A DNA stretch of 9,796 nt. It comes from Candidatus Nanopelagicales bacterium (GTDB lineage Bacteria; Actinomycetota; Actinomycetes; S36-B12). The stretch lies in assembly GCA_018399515.1 (NCBI GenBank), contig JAGYOB010000302.1, positions 1 through 9,796 on the forward strand. Direction: 5' to 3'. Position 1 is the first letter of the stretch. Every line of letters begins with the position of its first letter. Positions 1-7,011 of this stretch are shown here, in pieces. Under the pieces are notes generated by a model. It worked only from the letters and a program-made list of their open reading frames with translations. It did not search any database and had not been told where the DNA came from. The position numbers and the translations under genes were made by a program.

Positions 1-2016
1 GGTGAGCCCGAATCGACGGGCCGTACCGCACAGCTCCTGCCACGCTCCCTCGATCCGTTGGCCAGGATCGGCCGCCTCGGTGAGGCGTCGACGGTGCAGC
101 CAACGCGCTCCGGCAGGGCCTGCGATGACCGCGATAAGAACGAGAACGGCGATGAGCACCCAGGCTGAGGGAACGGGTGCGCCGCCGGTGGTGGCAGCCC
201 CCGGATCGACATCCACCGGTGGGGGAATGGGGGCAGCGGCGTCATCGGGATCGACCTGCGGGCTGCGATCGGGGACATCGGAGTAGGACGGAGCAACTAC
301 TCCCGCATCGGCACCATCGCTGCGTGGGGTCGGTTCGAACCACACCCATCCCAAGCCGTCGAACCACAACTCCGGCCATGCGTGAGCGTTACGCCCGCGC
401 ACCGACCAACTGCCATCGCCATTACGGGCACCGGACGTGAAACCGACGTTCACCCGTGCCGGGATGCCCAAGCTTCGGGCCATGAGAGCCATCGACGCCG
501 CGAACTGCTCGCAGTATCCGATCCGTTCGATGAGGAATGCCGATACCGGGTCGTCACCGCCACCGGCCTCCAAGCTGGTGCTGTAGGCGAATCCGCCGTC
601 GACGGTGAACCATTTCTCCAGGGCGAGCGCTTGGCGATACGGCGAGGTTTCCCCGGCTGTGGCCTGTCGGGCCAGATCGGCGACCAGCGGTGACAGGTCA
701 CCGGGAAGGTCGGTCATGTCGGCTAGCTCAGCCGGTGGGGGAGCGGTTGCGGTTCGCAGTTGGGCACGGGTGGGTTGAATGTCATAGGCCGACACGGTGT
801 AGGTGGATCCAGCGGCAGCCACATCCGGGCTGCTGACGGTTCGAGTCGATGGATCCCAGGCCCACTGATCGCTGAGGTCACCGCGCACACTCGTCGCGGC
901 GAACGGAACGGGCAACTGGCGATTGGTCAGATCGCCGACGGCGAGGGTGTAACTGTGCACCGATACCTCGGTGCCTTCTTCGCGGACCGGAGGAGGCAGC
1001 GGTTGGGTCAACGGCAACCGGACGACCGGATCTGTCGACCTCCAGGTGACCCCATCGAATTCGGTCAACGTCACCATGCGCAGGTATCCGGGATCGTCAT
1101 CGTCGGTGGTGTAGCGCACGACCTCCTGGGAGGAGTTGTTGACCAGATTACGGCGCAGTGACACGAACGGGTCCAGGCTGACAGGCCCGTCACTGGCCGC
1201 GGTGCCCCCGTCGATCGCGGCTCCACGACCGGTGCCCCACACCGGCTCGCCGAGCCCGGGTACGGCCAGTGGTGCGACCACAGCGATAGCGGTGGCCGCA
1301 CCGGCTGCGGCGACGATGCGGGGATCGAAACCCAGGACCCGGGTGGGTCGCTGATGAGCCTGTGGTCCCGCGGTCCCGCGTGGCCCGGATCGGATGCTCG
1401 CCGCGAACGGCCCCCAACTGAGGATCCCTGCGCGGGCATCGACAGCCAGCAGCACCAGCCAGCCACTGGCACCGATCGGCAGCAGCCACCACGGGAGGCC
1501 GTCGGGCAGAATCGCGATGGGGAGAGAGGCGAGGACCAGCAGCGGCGCAGCCGCGATCGCCGGCAGTCGCAGGGTGACGCCGACAGCGTCGACGATGATC
1601 GCGACGATGCCGACTCCGCCGGCAGCCAGCAGCACCAGATCCGGACTCGTGGGAACCGGGGGGACGAGAACCTCGGCCTCGCTGATTCCAGCCTGGACCA
1701 AGGACCGCAGGGTGTCGATCGCGTCGGGGCCGGGCAGCACCCACCAGGTGGCGGCGGGGAGGGCGAAGATCCACGTCAGCATCGTCAGCCAGGCCAGCGC
1801 CGCGGCCACCGGATGCACGATCGCGGGGAGGCCGAGGAACCGGACGAGGAACCCGGTCACGGTGATAGACGCGACGATGGCGATCACGGGGACGAGGAAC
1901 GCTGCGCTGTCGAACAGGGGCACCAGCGTCATAGACGCGGTGATCGTGGCGAGTGCGGAGGCTAAGGACGAGCCCGGGCGGGCTCGGCTCAATCGCGATG
2001 TGCCAGGCGCGGTCAT
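1..2016 (-). CDS. TgpA-like membrane transglutaminase, 3' end off the window
   Basis: The frame is open from the ATG at 2016 to base 1: 672 codons with no stop. Homologues are usually about 700-800 residues, so a short C-terminal part is missing. Residues 1-252 are very hydrophobic, with about six or seven membrane helices (around 17-35, 40-58, 67-84, 127-149, 152-170, 172-192, 233-251). A long extracytoplasmic region follows, beginning with the DPFVSLRRNLV block (near 282-292) typical of DUF3488/TgpA proteins. The transglutaminase core has Cys502 in GYCEQFAASMALM and His545 in RNAHAWPELW. The third catalytic position, 16 residues later, is Glu561 in WVWFEPTP rather than Asp, a variant I recall as common in actinobacterial members. 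A Pro/Asp-rich stretch and one more helix (617-633) lead to a cytosolic tail. The start overlaps the DUF58 stop as ATGA, so translation is probably coupled. Substrate unknown; role in envelope protein or peptide processing is inferred from the family. Confidence 0.93.
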   Translation of the reverse strand, partial: MTAPGTSRLSRARPGSSLASALATITASMTLVPLFDSAAFLVPVIAIVASITVTGFLVRFLGLPAIVHPVAAALAWLTMLTWIFALPAATWWVLPGPDAIDTLRSLVQAGISEAEVLVPPVPTSPDLVLLAAGGVGIVAIIVDAVGVTLRLPAIAAAPLLVLASLPIAILPDGLPWWLLPIGASGWLVLLAVDARAGILSWGPFAASIRSGPRGTAGPQAHQRPTRVLGFDPRIVAAAGAATAIAVVAPLAVPGLGEPVWGTGRGAAIDGGTAASDGPVSLDPFVSLRRNLVNNSSQEVVRYTTDDDDPGYLRMVTLTEFDGVTWRSTDPVVRLPLTQPLPPPVREEGTEVSVHSYTLAVGDLTNRQLPVPFAATSVRGDLSDQWAWDPSTRTVSSPDVAAAGSTYTVSAYDIQPTRAQLRTATAPPPAELADMTDLPGDLSPLVADLARQATAGETSPYRQALALEKWFTVDGGFAYSTSLEAGGGDDPVSAFLIERIGYCEQFAASMALMARSLGIPARVNVGFTSGARNGDGSWSVRGRNAHAWPELWFDGLGWVWFEPTPRSDGADAGVVAPSYSDVPDRSPQVDPDDAAAPIPPPVDVDPGAATTGGAPVPSAWVLIAVLVLIAVIAGPAGARWLHRRRLTEAADPGQRIEGAWQELCGTARRFGLT

Positions 2017-3284
2017 CGGCGACCCGCCACCGAGTCGGTGGTGATCTCGCGAAGGCAGTCGGCCCAGGCGTGCGATACGACCGCGCTCGTCGTGGCATCG
2101 AATCGCGGGAGCGCGGCGGCCTGCCATCGACCGGTCCGGGCCGCCTGCAAAACATTGGAGCCCACAGGCTCGACGCCGGACCATTCCGCCGGGTCGATCA
2201 CCAGGGCGATACCGAGATCGGCGCTTCGACGCGGATGCTGGGTGACCAGAAGGGTTTCCATGCCATCGGTGGCCGCCACGATCGCGACGACGAAGTCGGC
2301 ATTCCACGCCTGTGTCGTTCCCCGGATCGGCGAGATGTCCTCGCGCATGTCGATAACGGCCAGGGAATCCAGCAGCAGTGACTGTCCATCCCATCCGCTC
2401 AGGCGCGGAGTCAGCGGATGGCCGTCGAGGCCGACCACGCTGAGATCGAATCCCGACTGCAGAAGATGGACGCCGATGCTGGCGGTCGCGCTCAGTGCGT
2501 TCTCGAACGAAGAGTGAGGGCCGTAACCTGCGTGTGCTGCACGTCGATCGTCGACGATGATGACGGCCTGCCGAGTCCAGGGCTGTTCCTCGCGGCGGAC
2601 CATCATCTGTCCCGTACGCGCACTCGCTCTCCAGTGCACGCGGCGCAGATCATCACCGGTGCGGTACTCGCGAGGAACGACATCGTCATCCCCGCGCGCG
2701 GCAAGTGCCGCCAAGGTCGCGTCCCCACGTCCGAGATGCTCAGCATGTGGACTGCCCGCGGATAGGGGAACGACCCGCGGGGTGACCAGGACGGTGTCGA
2801 CACCTCGAAACGATCGGCGCAGTCGCACGAGTCCGAGCGGATCGGGAGCGATCACCGACAGGGGACCGATGGAGAACACTCCGCGCCGCTGCGGGTGGAT
2901 GGTCGTCGCGATACGACGTTGTTCACCCGGCGACAGTGCAGGAGCGATGCGACGCGTCGAAAGGCCCATGGAGGCGGGAATGCCGTCGGCGAGCAGCAGC
3001 GTCGACGTGCGCCGACCCCCGACATTCTCGAGAGTGAGAGTGAGTTCGGCCCGATCCCCGACGCAAATGTGTCGAGTCGACAAAGTACGGGTGCATCCCA
3101 GGGCAAAACTGGTGCGGGCGACGAGAATGAGCGACACGATGGGCAAGAAGATCGCGACGAGAGCGACGCTGAGCAGATCGCGCTGACCAGACAACACCGC
3201 ACCCACCCCCAGGCCCACGCCCACCGCGATGAGGCCTTTCCCTCGGAGGGTCAGGCTGTCGACGAGGGAGCGGGCGCGGGACAT
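2013..3284 (-). CDS. DUF58 domain protein, partner of MoxR ATPase
   Basis: A 423-residue protein. The N-terminus has two adjacent hydrophobic segments (about 17-32 and 38-56), so it is probably anchored in the membrane with the bulk in the cytosol. A beta-rich region follows, with an LENVGGRRTS segment near 85-94. The DUF58 signature is at about 207-235 (YRTGDDLRRVHWRASARTGQ, then MMVRREEQP). After it comes a von Willebrand A-like core beginning VIIVDDRRAA (241-250), in which the metal-binding DxSxS motif is not preserved, as is usual for DUF58. The ATG lies directly after the moxR stop (TAGATG), and the stop overlaps the transglutaminase start. Known for the family: DUF58 genes sit beside MoxR ATPases and are thought to act with them as chaperone or regulatory complexes. 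Inferred: this trio works on one envelope process. The exact function is not known. Confidence 0.93.
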   Translation of the reverse strand: MSRARSLVDSLTLRGKGLIAVGVGLGVGAVLSGQRDLLSVALVAIFLPIVSLILVARTSFALGCTRTLSTRHICVGDRAELTLTLENVGGRRTSTLLLADGIPASMGLSTRRIAPALSPGEQRRIATTIHPQRRGVFSIGPLSVIAPDPLGLVRLRRSFRGVDTVLVTPRVVPLSAGSPHAEHLGRGDATLAALAARGDDDVVPREYRTGDDLRRVHWRASARTGQMMVRREEQPWTRQAVIIVDDRRAAHAGYGPHSSFENALSATASIGVHLLQSGFDLSVVGLDGHPLTPRLSGWDGQSLLLDSLAVIDMREDISPIRGTTQAWNADFVVAIVAATDGMETLLVTQHPRRSADLGIALVIDPAEWSGVEPVGSNVLQAARTGRWQAAALPRFDATTSAVVSHAWADCLREITTDSVAGRR

Positions 3285-4250
3285 CTATCCGGCCGGTACC
3301 GGCACGGTTTGCAGGAGTGACGAGATGATCTGCGCGGAGTCGATGCGCGACACCTGCGCATCGGTCGATGTGATGAGTCGGTGGGCGAGAACCGGTTCGG
3401 CGAGGCGCTGCACGTCATCGGGCAGCACATAGTCACGTTGGGCGAGGGCTGCCTGAGCCCGCGCCGCACGGACAAGGTGCAGCGAAGCGCGCGGTGAGGC
3501 ACCGAGTCGCACGCGCGGGTCCCTGCGCGTGGCGTGCACGAGATCCACCACGTACCGCTGGACTGCGGGTGACACATGCACACCTCGGACGGCGTCGATC
3601 ATCGCTTGGACGTCGGTGGCGTCGGCGACCGGTGAGATATTCGCGAGCGGGTCGTTGCTGCCGTGGTCGGTCAGCATCGCCATCTCGGAATCCGCGTCGG
3701 GGTAACCCATCGTGATCCGGGCCATGAAACGGTCGCGCTGAGCTTCGGGCAGCGGGTATGTGCCTTCCATCTCGGCTGGGTTCTGGGTGGCGATGACCAT
3801 GAACGGTTGCGGAAGGAGGTAGGTCGTGCCGTCGACGGTGACCTGGCCTTCTTCCATGGACTCCAACAACGCCGACTGCGTCTTCGGCGAGGCTCGGTTG
3901 ATCTCATCGCCGATCACGATGTGGGCGAACACGGCACCGGGTTTGAACTCGAAGTCGCGGGTATCGGAGTTGAACACGCTCACACCGACGACATCGCTGG
4001 GCAGCAGGTCGGGAGTGAACTGGATGCGGCGGACGGTGCAGCCGAGGCTGCGGGCCAGAGATTTGGCCAGCATGGTCTTGCCGACCCCGGGGACATCCTC
4101 GATGAGAAGGTGCCCTCCGGCGAGCAGCACGGTGAGCGCGGTGCGCACCGCATCGGGTTTGCCCGAGATCACGCCGGAGATCGACTGGCCGATCCGCGTG
4201 ACCTGTTCCACAGCGAGCGTGGCAGGGGCGGGAGTCGATGGCGAAGGCAC
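3285..4250 (-). CDS. MoxR-family AAA+ ATPase
   Basis: A 321-residue cytosolic ATPase of the MoxR branch, full length for the family. Walker A is EDVPGVGKT (51-59), Walker B is VIGDEINRA (112-120), sensor 1 is VIATQNP (152-158), and the arginine-finger segment is PEAQRDRF (168-175). The C-terminal helical lid contains LGASPRASLHLVRAARAQA, typical of MoxR. MoxR proteins use ATP hydrolysis to remodel or activate partners, often von Willebrand A or DUF58 proteins; here the DUF58 gene follows with no gap. The start is GTG at 4250, because an in-frame TGA lies only four codons upstream. There is no well-spaced Shine-Dalgarno (AAGG abuts the GTG), so a leaderless transcript is plausible. A second possible start is the GTG at codon 14, but it would only trim a low-complexity Pro/Ala/Thr segment. 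First gene of the operon. Confidence 0.95.
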   Translation of the reverse strand: MPSPSTPAPATLAVEQVTRIGQSISGVISGKPDAVRTALTVLLAGGHLLIEDVPGVGKTMLAKSLARSLGCTVRRIQFTPDLLPSDVVGVSVFNSDTRDFEFKPGAVFAHIVIGDEINRASPKTQSALLESMEEGQVTVDGTTYLLPQPFMVIATQNPAEMEGTYPLPEAQRDRFMARITMGYPDADSEMAMLTDHGSNDPLANISPVADATDVQAMIDAVRGVHVSPAVQRYVVDLVHATRRDPRVRLGASPRASLHLVRAARAQAALAQRDYVLPDDVQRLAEPVLAHRLITSTDAQVSRIDSAQIISSLLQTVPVPAG

Positions 4251-4255
4251 CCTTG

Positions 4256-4261
4256 ATTGTC
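4256..4261 (-). promoter_or_regulatory. Possible leaderless -10 element for the moxR operon
   Basis: On the minus strand GACAAT (4 of 6 matches to TATAAT) lies 5 nt before the GTG start of moxR. The gene has no well-spaced ribosome binding site, which would fit transcription starting at or next to the start codon. No convincing -35 was seen. Weak on its own. Confidence 0.3.
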
Positions 4262-4296
4262 ACCCGGACGGCAGTCCCACGCCACCCCGGGGCAGT

Positions 4297-4313
4297 GCAC
4301 TTCGACCGAGTGC
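4297..4313. promoter_or_regulatory. Dyad GCACT-N7-AGTGC, candidate operator
   Basis: A perfect 5-bp inverted repeat with a 7-nt spacer lies in the 78-bp region between the divergent moxR and hydratase genes. It sits just upstream of the candidate -10 of the hydratase gene, where a repressor or activator could act. Short dyads occur by chance in GC-rich DNA, and no regulator gene is adjacent. Confidence 0.22.
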
Positions 4314-4315
4314 GA

Positions 4316-4321
4316 CAGGAT
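4316..4321 (+). promoter_or_regulatory. Possible -10 element for the MaoC-like gene
   Basis: CAGGAT lies 7 nt before the ATG at 4329, a spacing that would give a leaderless transcript. The overlapping AGGA, 8 nt before the ATG, could instead be a weak Shine-Dalgarno sequence, so the two readings compete. Confidence 0.25.
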
Positions 4322-4328
4322 CGCCCTC

Positions 4329-4856
4329 ATGACAACCGTGCATCCGGCCGAACTCGGCCGCTTCTTCGATGACTACACCGTGGGCGACGTCTATCAGCAC
4401 CCCTTCGGGCGGACGATCTCCGAGACGGACTCCACCTGGTTCACTCAGTTGACGTGCAACACCAATCAGAACCATTTCAACGCCCATCTGGCCCAGAGCA
4501 ACCCGATCACGGGTGGCCGGGTCATCGTCAACTCAGGATTCACGGTGGCGCTCGTCCTGGGACTCTCGGTGATCGACATGAGCCAGAATGCGGTGGCGAA
4601 TCTGGGGTGGACCGACATCAAGCTGACTCATCCGGTCTACATCGGGGACACGCTGTATGCCGAGAGCATCTGCACCGATAAGCGCGAGAGTTCCTCGCGC
4701 CCGGGCATGGGAATCATCACGATGAAGACCCGTGGGTTGAACCAGGATGGCGATGAGATCGTGTCGTGGACACGCTCGGTCATGATCCCCAAGCGCGAGA
4801 CCGGAATCGGGCAGAACTACTTCCCCGAGGCCAAGACCGGCCCGCTCTCGTCCTGA
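4329..4856 (+). CDS. MaoC-like hot-dog-fold acyl-CoA hydratase
   Basis: 175 residues, the usual length for a single-domain MaoC-like hydratase. The frame is open further upstream, but homology-like sequence begins at MTTVHPAELGRFFDDYTVGD, so ATG 4329 is chosen. The GRTISETDSTWFTQLTCNTN segment (27-46), followed by NHFNAH, aligns with the active-site helix of R-specific hydratases (GDxNPxHxD). His49 is conserved, but the usual Asp is Asn44. This pattern (NTxxxHF) resembles the mesaconyl-CoA hydratase-like subgroup. Downstream ITGGRVIVNSGFTVALVLGLS (60-80) and the strand IKLTHPVYIGDTLYAES (97-113) are typical of the fold. The expected reaction is reversible hydration of an enoyl-CoA, perhaps a branched or dicarboxylic one; the substrate is inferred. 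No neighbouring CoA-metabolism gene lies next to it. It stands alone between a divergent operon and a convergent gene. Confidence 0.88.
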   Translation: MTTVHPAELGRFFDDYTVGDVYQHPFGRTISETDSTWFTQLTCNTNQNHFNAHLAQSNPITGGRVIVNSGFTVALVLGLSVIDMSQNAVANLGWTDIKLTHPVYIGDTLYAESICTDKRESSSRPGMGIITMKTRGLNQDGDEIVSWTRSVMIPKRETGIGQNYFPEAKTGPLSS

Positions 4857-4883
4857 AAGCTCGCGAGCGCATCATCGTGGCGG

Positions 4884-5618
4884 TCAGTGCAGTTGCCCGA
4901 TCGCTAGGCGAGTTTCGATCGCCTGCCCGTCGACCGCCTCGATCAGGTACGCCGCAGGTCCACTGACGGGGTCGGCATCGGGGTTATCGGTGACGACCTC
5001 GACCGCCTCCTCGCCTTCGTACCAGATGCCCACTCGGTCGTCGGTGGCATAGGACATGGGGAGGACGCCTTCGGCAACGCTGCGGTGGAGCAGGGGGCGA
5101 CGCTGCTCCTCACTGTCGTAGTGCACGCCATTGCCGAAGGGGAGCAGGCCCAGGGCGTCGGTCACGACCTCCAGGGTGGGACCGAAGGAGTCAGTCGGAC
5201 CGCCGGCATGCCAGCAGATCGAGCCGGCGCTCACACCAGCCAGGATCGTGCCGCGCTCCCACGCGTCGCGCATCGCGATGTCCACGCCGTGGACCCGCCA
5301 CACCGCCAGCAGGTTCGCGACGCTCCCACCGCCGACCCAGACTAGATCGCTACGCCCCAGGATCTCCTCAGGATCGCGGTTGGGCATGGTGAACAACGAC
5401 AGGTGATCCACATCGCAGCCCACGGAACCGAGTGCCGCATAGGAGCGTGCGAGGTAGGACGCGTCATCGCCGCTAGCGGTCATCACCAGGCATACCCGGG
5501 GTCGTGAAGCGCCCGTGCGCTGGAGTGCATCGAGCAGCATGGGTCCAGGTTTCATGACTCCCCACCGATCGGTGGGCAGGAATCCCGCGCTGGTGGCCAG
5601 GATGCGACGTGTTGTCAT
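4884..5618 (-). CDS. Peptidase E-like serine peptidase (family S51)
   Basis: 244 residues, close to the family length. The N-terminus is MTTRRILATSAGFLP, followed by a Rossmann-like fold with SDLVWVGGGSVANLLAVWR (90-108), where S51 enzymes place their GG(G)xxN motif. The nucleophile is Ser130 in the elbow AGVSAGSICW. The probable catalytic His is His166 in NGVHYDSEEQRRP. PepE of E. coli hydrolyses Asp-X dipeptides, and other members cleave cyanophycin; no cyanophycin synthetase is visible here, so a dipeptidase-type role is more likely. No signal peptide is seen, so it is cytosolic. The ATG at 5618 overlaps the stop of the upstream oxidoreductase gene (ATGA) and has a strong ribosome binding site, AAGGAG, 4 nt before it. 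The open frame extends upstream to 5846, but that part lies inside the oxidoreductase gene and is unlike the family. It converges on the hydratase gene with a 27-bp gap. Confidence 0.93.
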   Translation of the reverse strand: MTTRRILATSAGFLPTDRWGVMKPGPMLLDALQRTGASRPRVCLVMTASGDDASYLARSYAALGSVGCDVDHLSLFTMPNRDPEEILGRSDLVWVGGGSVANLLAVWRVHGVDIAMRDAWERGTILAGVSAGSICWHAGGPTDSFGPTLEVVTDALGLLPFGNGVHYDSEEQRRPLLHRSVAEGVLPMSYATDDRVGIWYEGEEAVEVVTDNPDADPVSGPAAYLIEAVDGQAIETRLAIGQLH

Positions 5619-6937
5619 GCGGCTCCTTCGAGACGTTGATCGAGTGGGGCAATCGTGTCGAAATCGGATAGCAGAGCCGATGCGGCTCGGCGTCCGCTGA
5701 CCAGGGCGCCCTGGATGCTTGCGGTGTCCCGGTGATCCCCGGCGACGTAGATGCCGTCGCTCACGCGCACCGATCGACGCAGGGTCAGGGGGACATTCAT
5801 CGCCGGCAGCGCGTAGGGGATGGGGTACGTGGCGAGCAGATCCCATCGTCGGGTGTCGGCATCGAGGAGGCTGGCGAGGTGGCGGCGAACAGCCGATTCG
5901 GCCGCGGAATCAGCATGCACGCCAAGAGCCGAGCAAGACACCAGCGCTTCCCCGATGGGGGCATAGTCGGGCGCTGCATTGCTCAGCACCACGGCGTTGA
6001 CGAGAGGTCCGCGGCCCAGCCCATCGAGGACGAGCACGCCACGACCGCCGGTCAGCGTCGATCCTGGGACATCCGGCCGGTAATACCAGGTGGTCACCGC
6101 ACGAGCCTGCGGTGGCGTGATCGACGGTGCCAGGTGTCCGGCTGTCGTCGGATCGGTGGCGATGATGACGGCGCGCGATTCGATACGGCCTCGCGAGGTT
6201 CGTACGCCGCGATCGGTGACCTCGGTGACTGTCGTGTGGAGGTGGATCGGTGCGGACTGATGAGCGGCCAGCTGTCGCGGTATCGCTGACATGCCCTCGG
6301 CGGGCACCGATGGTGTGCCGCGGATGAACGAGCGCAGGACGAGGTCGGCGAACCGTCTTGATGTTGTCAATTCCGATTCCAAGAACACCCCGGACAGAAA
6401 CGGACGGACGAAGCGCTGCATGAGTCGGTCATCGACCCCGGCGGCACGTAATGCCTGGTCGGTCGTCATGTCCGGTTCGGTGCGCAGCGCTGCGGTGGAC
6501 CGGATCGCCCGGCTCAGCGCGTAGACAGCGAAGCGCATCTCGGCGTTGAGCGAACCCAGTGGTGCGGTGAGACTGCTCCACACCCACCCGGGTTCACGTC
6601 GCGGATCTGCCACCCGGTACGTGCTGGCACCCAGGGCTATCTGCGCCCCGGCGGTGAAACCTCGCAGGTCGAGAGCGGCGTGATCGAGCACGCGCTGACC
6701 TTCGGGGTAGGCGGGGTTGTACAACTGAAAACCACGATCGAGCCGGAATCCGTCGACGGTATCGGTGCGGATCCGCCCGCCCACGTCATCGGAGGCTTCC
6801 ACGATGCAGGCGTCGAGCCCGGCGGCACGGAGGTGGCCGGCGGCGGCGAGTCCGGCGAGTCCGGCTCCCACGATGACCACATCGGCGCGCCGGGGTAGGG
6901 GTGTCACCTCTGAGCGGGTTGCCTCGGAGGTCGTCAT
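5615..6937 (-). CDS. FAD-dependent amine-oxidase-like oxidoreductase
   Basis: 440 residues. The N-terminal dinucleotide-binding motif is DVVIVGAGLAGLAAAGHLRA (19-38), followed by the ribose-binding acidic residue in CIVEASDDVGGRIRT (44-58). The C-terminal FAD motif is GIYVAGDHRDTASIQGALVS (395-414), followed by GRRAA. This layout is that of the flavin amine oxidase, protoporphyrinogen oxidase and phytoene desaturase superfamily. The middle region (RFVRPFLSGVFLESEL, 175-190; EGMSAIPRQLAA, 214-225) resembles uncharacterised bacterial members rather than a defined enzyme. The substrate cannot be named. No carotenoid or haem genes are nearby. Start ATG 6937 is preferred, giving a short tail before the FAD motif; an in-frame ATG at 6958 would add seven residues. 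Its stop overlaps the peptidase start, so the two are co-translated. It is divergent from the pseudokinase gene. Confidence 0.9.
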   Translation of the reverse strand: MTTSEATRSEVTPLPRRADVVIVGAGLAGLAAAGHLRAAGLDACIVEASDDVGGRIRTDTVDGFRLDRGFQLYNPAYPEGQRVLDHAALDLRGFTAGAQIALGASTYRVADPRREPGWVWSSLTAPLGSLNAEMRFAVYALSRAIRSTAALRTEPDMTTDQALRAAGVDDRLMQRFVRPFLSGVFLESELTTSRRFADLVLRSFIRGTPSVPAEGMSAIPRQLAAHQSAPIHLHTTVTEVTDRGVRTSRGRIESRAVIIATDPTTAGHLAPSITPPQARAVTTWYYRPDVPGSTLTGGRGVLVLDGLGRGPLVNAVVLSNAAPDYAPIGEALVSCSALGVHADSAAESAVRRHLASLLDADTRRWDLLATYPIPYALPAMNVPLTLRRSVRVSDGIYVAGDHRDTASIQGALVSGRRAASALLSDFDTIAPLDQRLEGAA

Positions 6938-6944
6938 GACGATG

Positions 6945-6950
6945 ACGTTA
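6945..6950 (-). promoter_or_regulatory. Possible leaderless -10 element for the FAD oxidoreductase
   Basis: On the minus strand TAACGT fits the actinobacterial TAnnnT pattern and ends 7 nt before the ATG at 6937. No Shine-Dalgarno sequence lies in between, which supports both a leaderless transcript and this start codon over the ATG at 6958. No clear -35 was found. Confidence 0.4.
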
Positions 6951-6999
6951 CCGTGCATGGAGCCTGTGGACGACGAACGCATGACGCAGCGATACCTCG

Positions 7000-7005
7000 C
7001 ACAAT
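7000..7005 (+). promoter_or_regulatory. Possible leaderless -10 element for the pseudokinase gene
   Basis: CACAAT (4 of 6 matches to TATAAT) ends 6 nt before the ATG at 7012, with only GGCTGT in between and no ribosome binding site. This is the spacing expected if transcription begins at the start codon. No convincing -35 was seen. Confidence 0.33.
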
Positions 7006-7011
7006 GGCTGT

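Noticed and set aside
1441..1640. GCAGCCAGCAGCACCAG repeated at about 1443 and 1622
   Set aside because: Both copies encode Leu/Val/Ala-rich membrane helices of the transglutaminase. The repeat follows from codon bias in hydrophobic segments and is not a mobile or structural repeat.
1354..2044. Two overlapping plus-strand frames of about 200 codons opposite the transglutaminase
   Set aside because: Composition is Arg/Gly/Ser-rich or low complexity, and both are exactly antisense to the membrane-helix part of a convincing gene.
1190..2155. Long minus-strand frame of about 320 codons overlapping the transglutaminase and DUF58 genes
   Set aside because: Its product is extremely Arg/Pro-rich with no recognisable domain, and it shares the strand but not the frame of two clear genes. 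It is a high-GC shadow.
3663..4256. Plus-strand frame of about 197 codons opposite moxR
   Set aside because: His/Gly/Arg-rich product without motifs, antisense to well-conserved MoxR motifs.
4859..4868. GCTCGCGAGC perfect palindrome between the convergent hydratase and peptidase genes
   Set aside because: There is no loop and no T-run, so it cannot be called a terminator. A 10-bp palindrome is easily expected by chance at this GC content.
5619..5846. Upstream extension of the peptidase E-like gene
   Set aside because: The frame is open, but the extra 76 residues lie inside the oxidoreductase gene and do not look like the family. The ATG at 5618 has a strong ribosome binding site.
5732..6289. 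Plus-strand frame of about 185 codons opposite the FAD oxidoreductase
   Set aside because: No domain-like features, and the opposite strand encodes an intact flavoenzyme.
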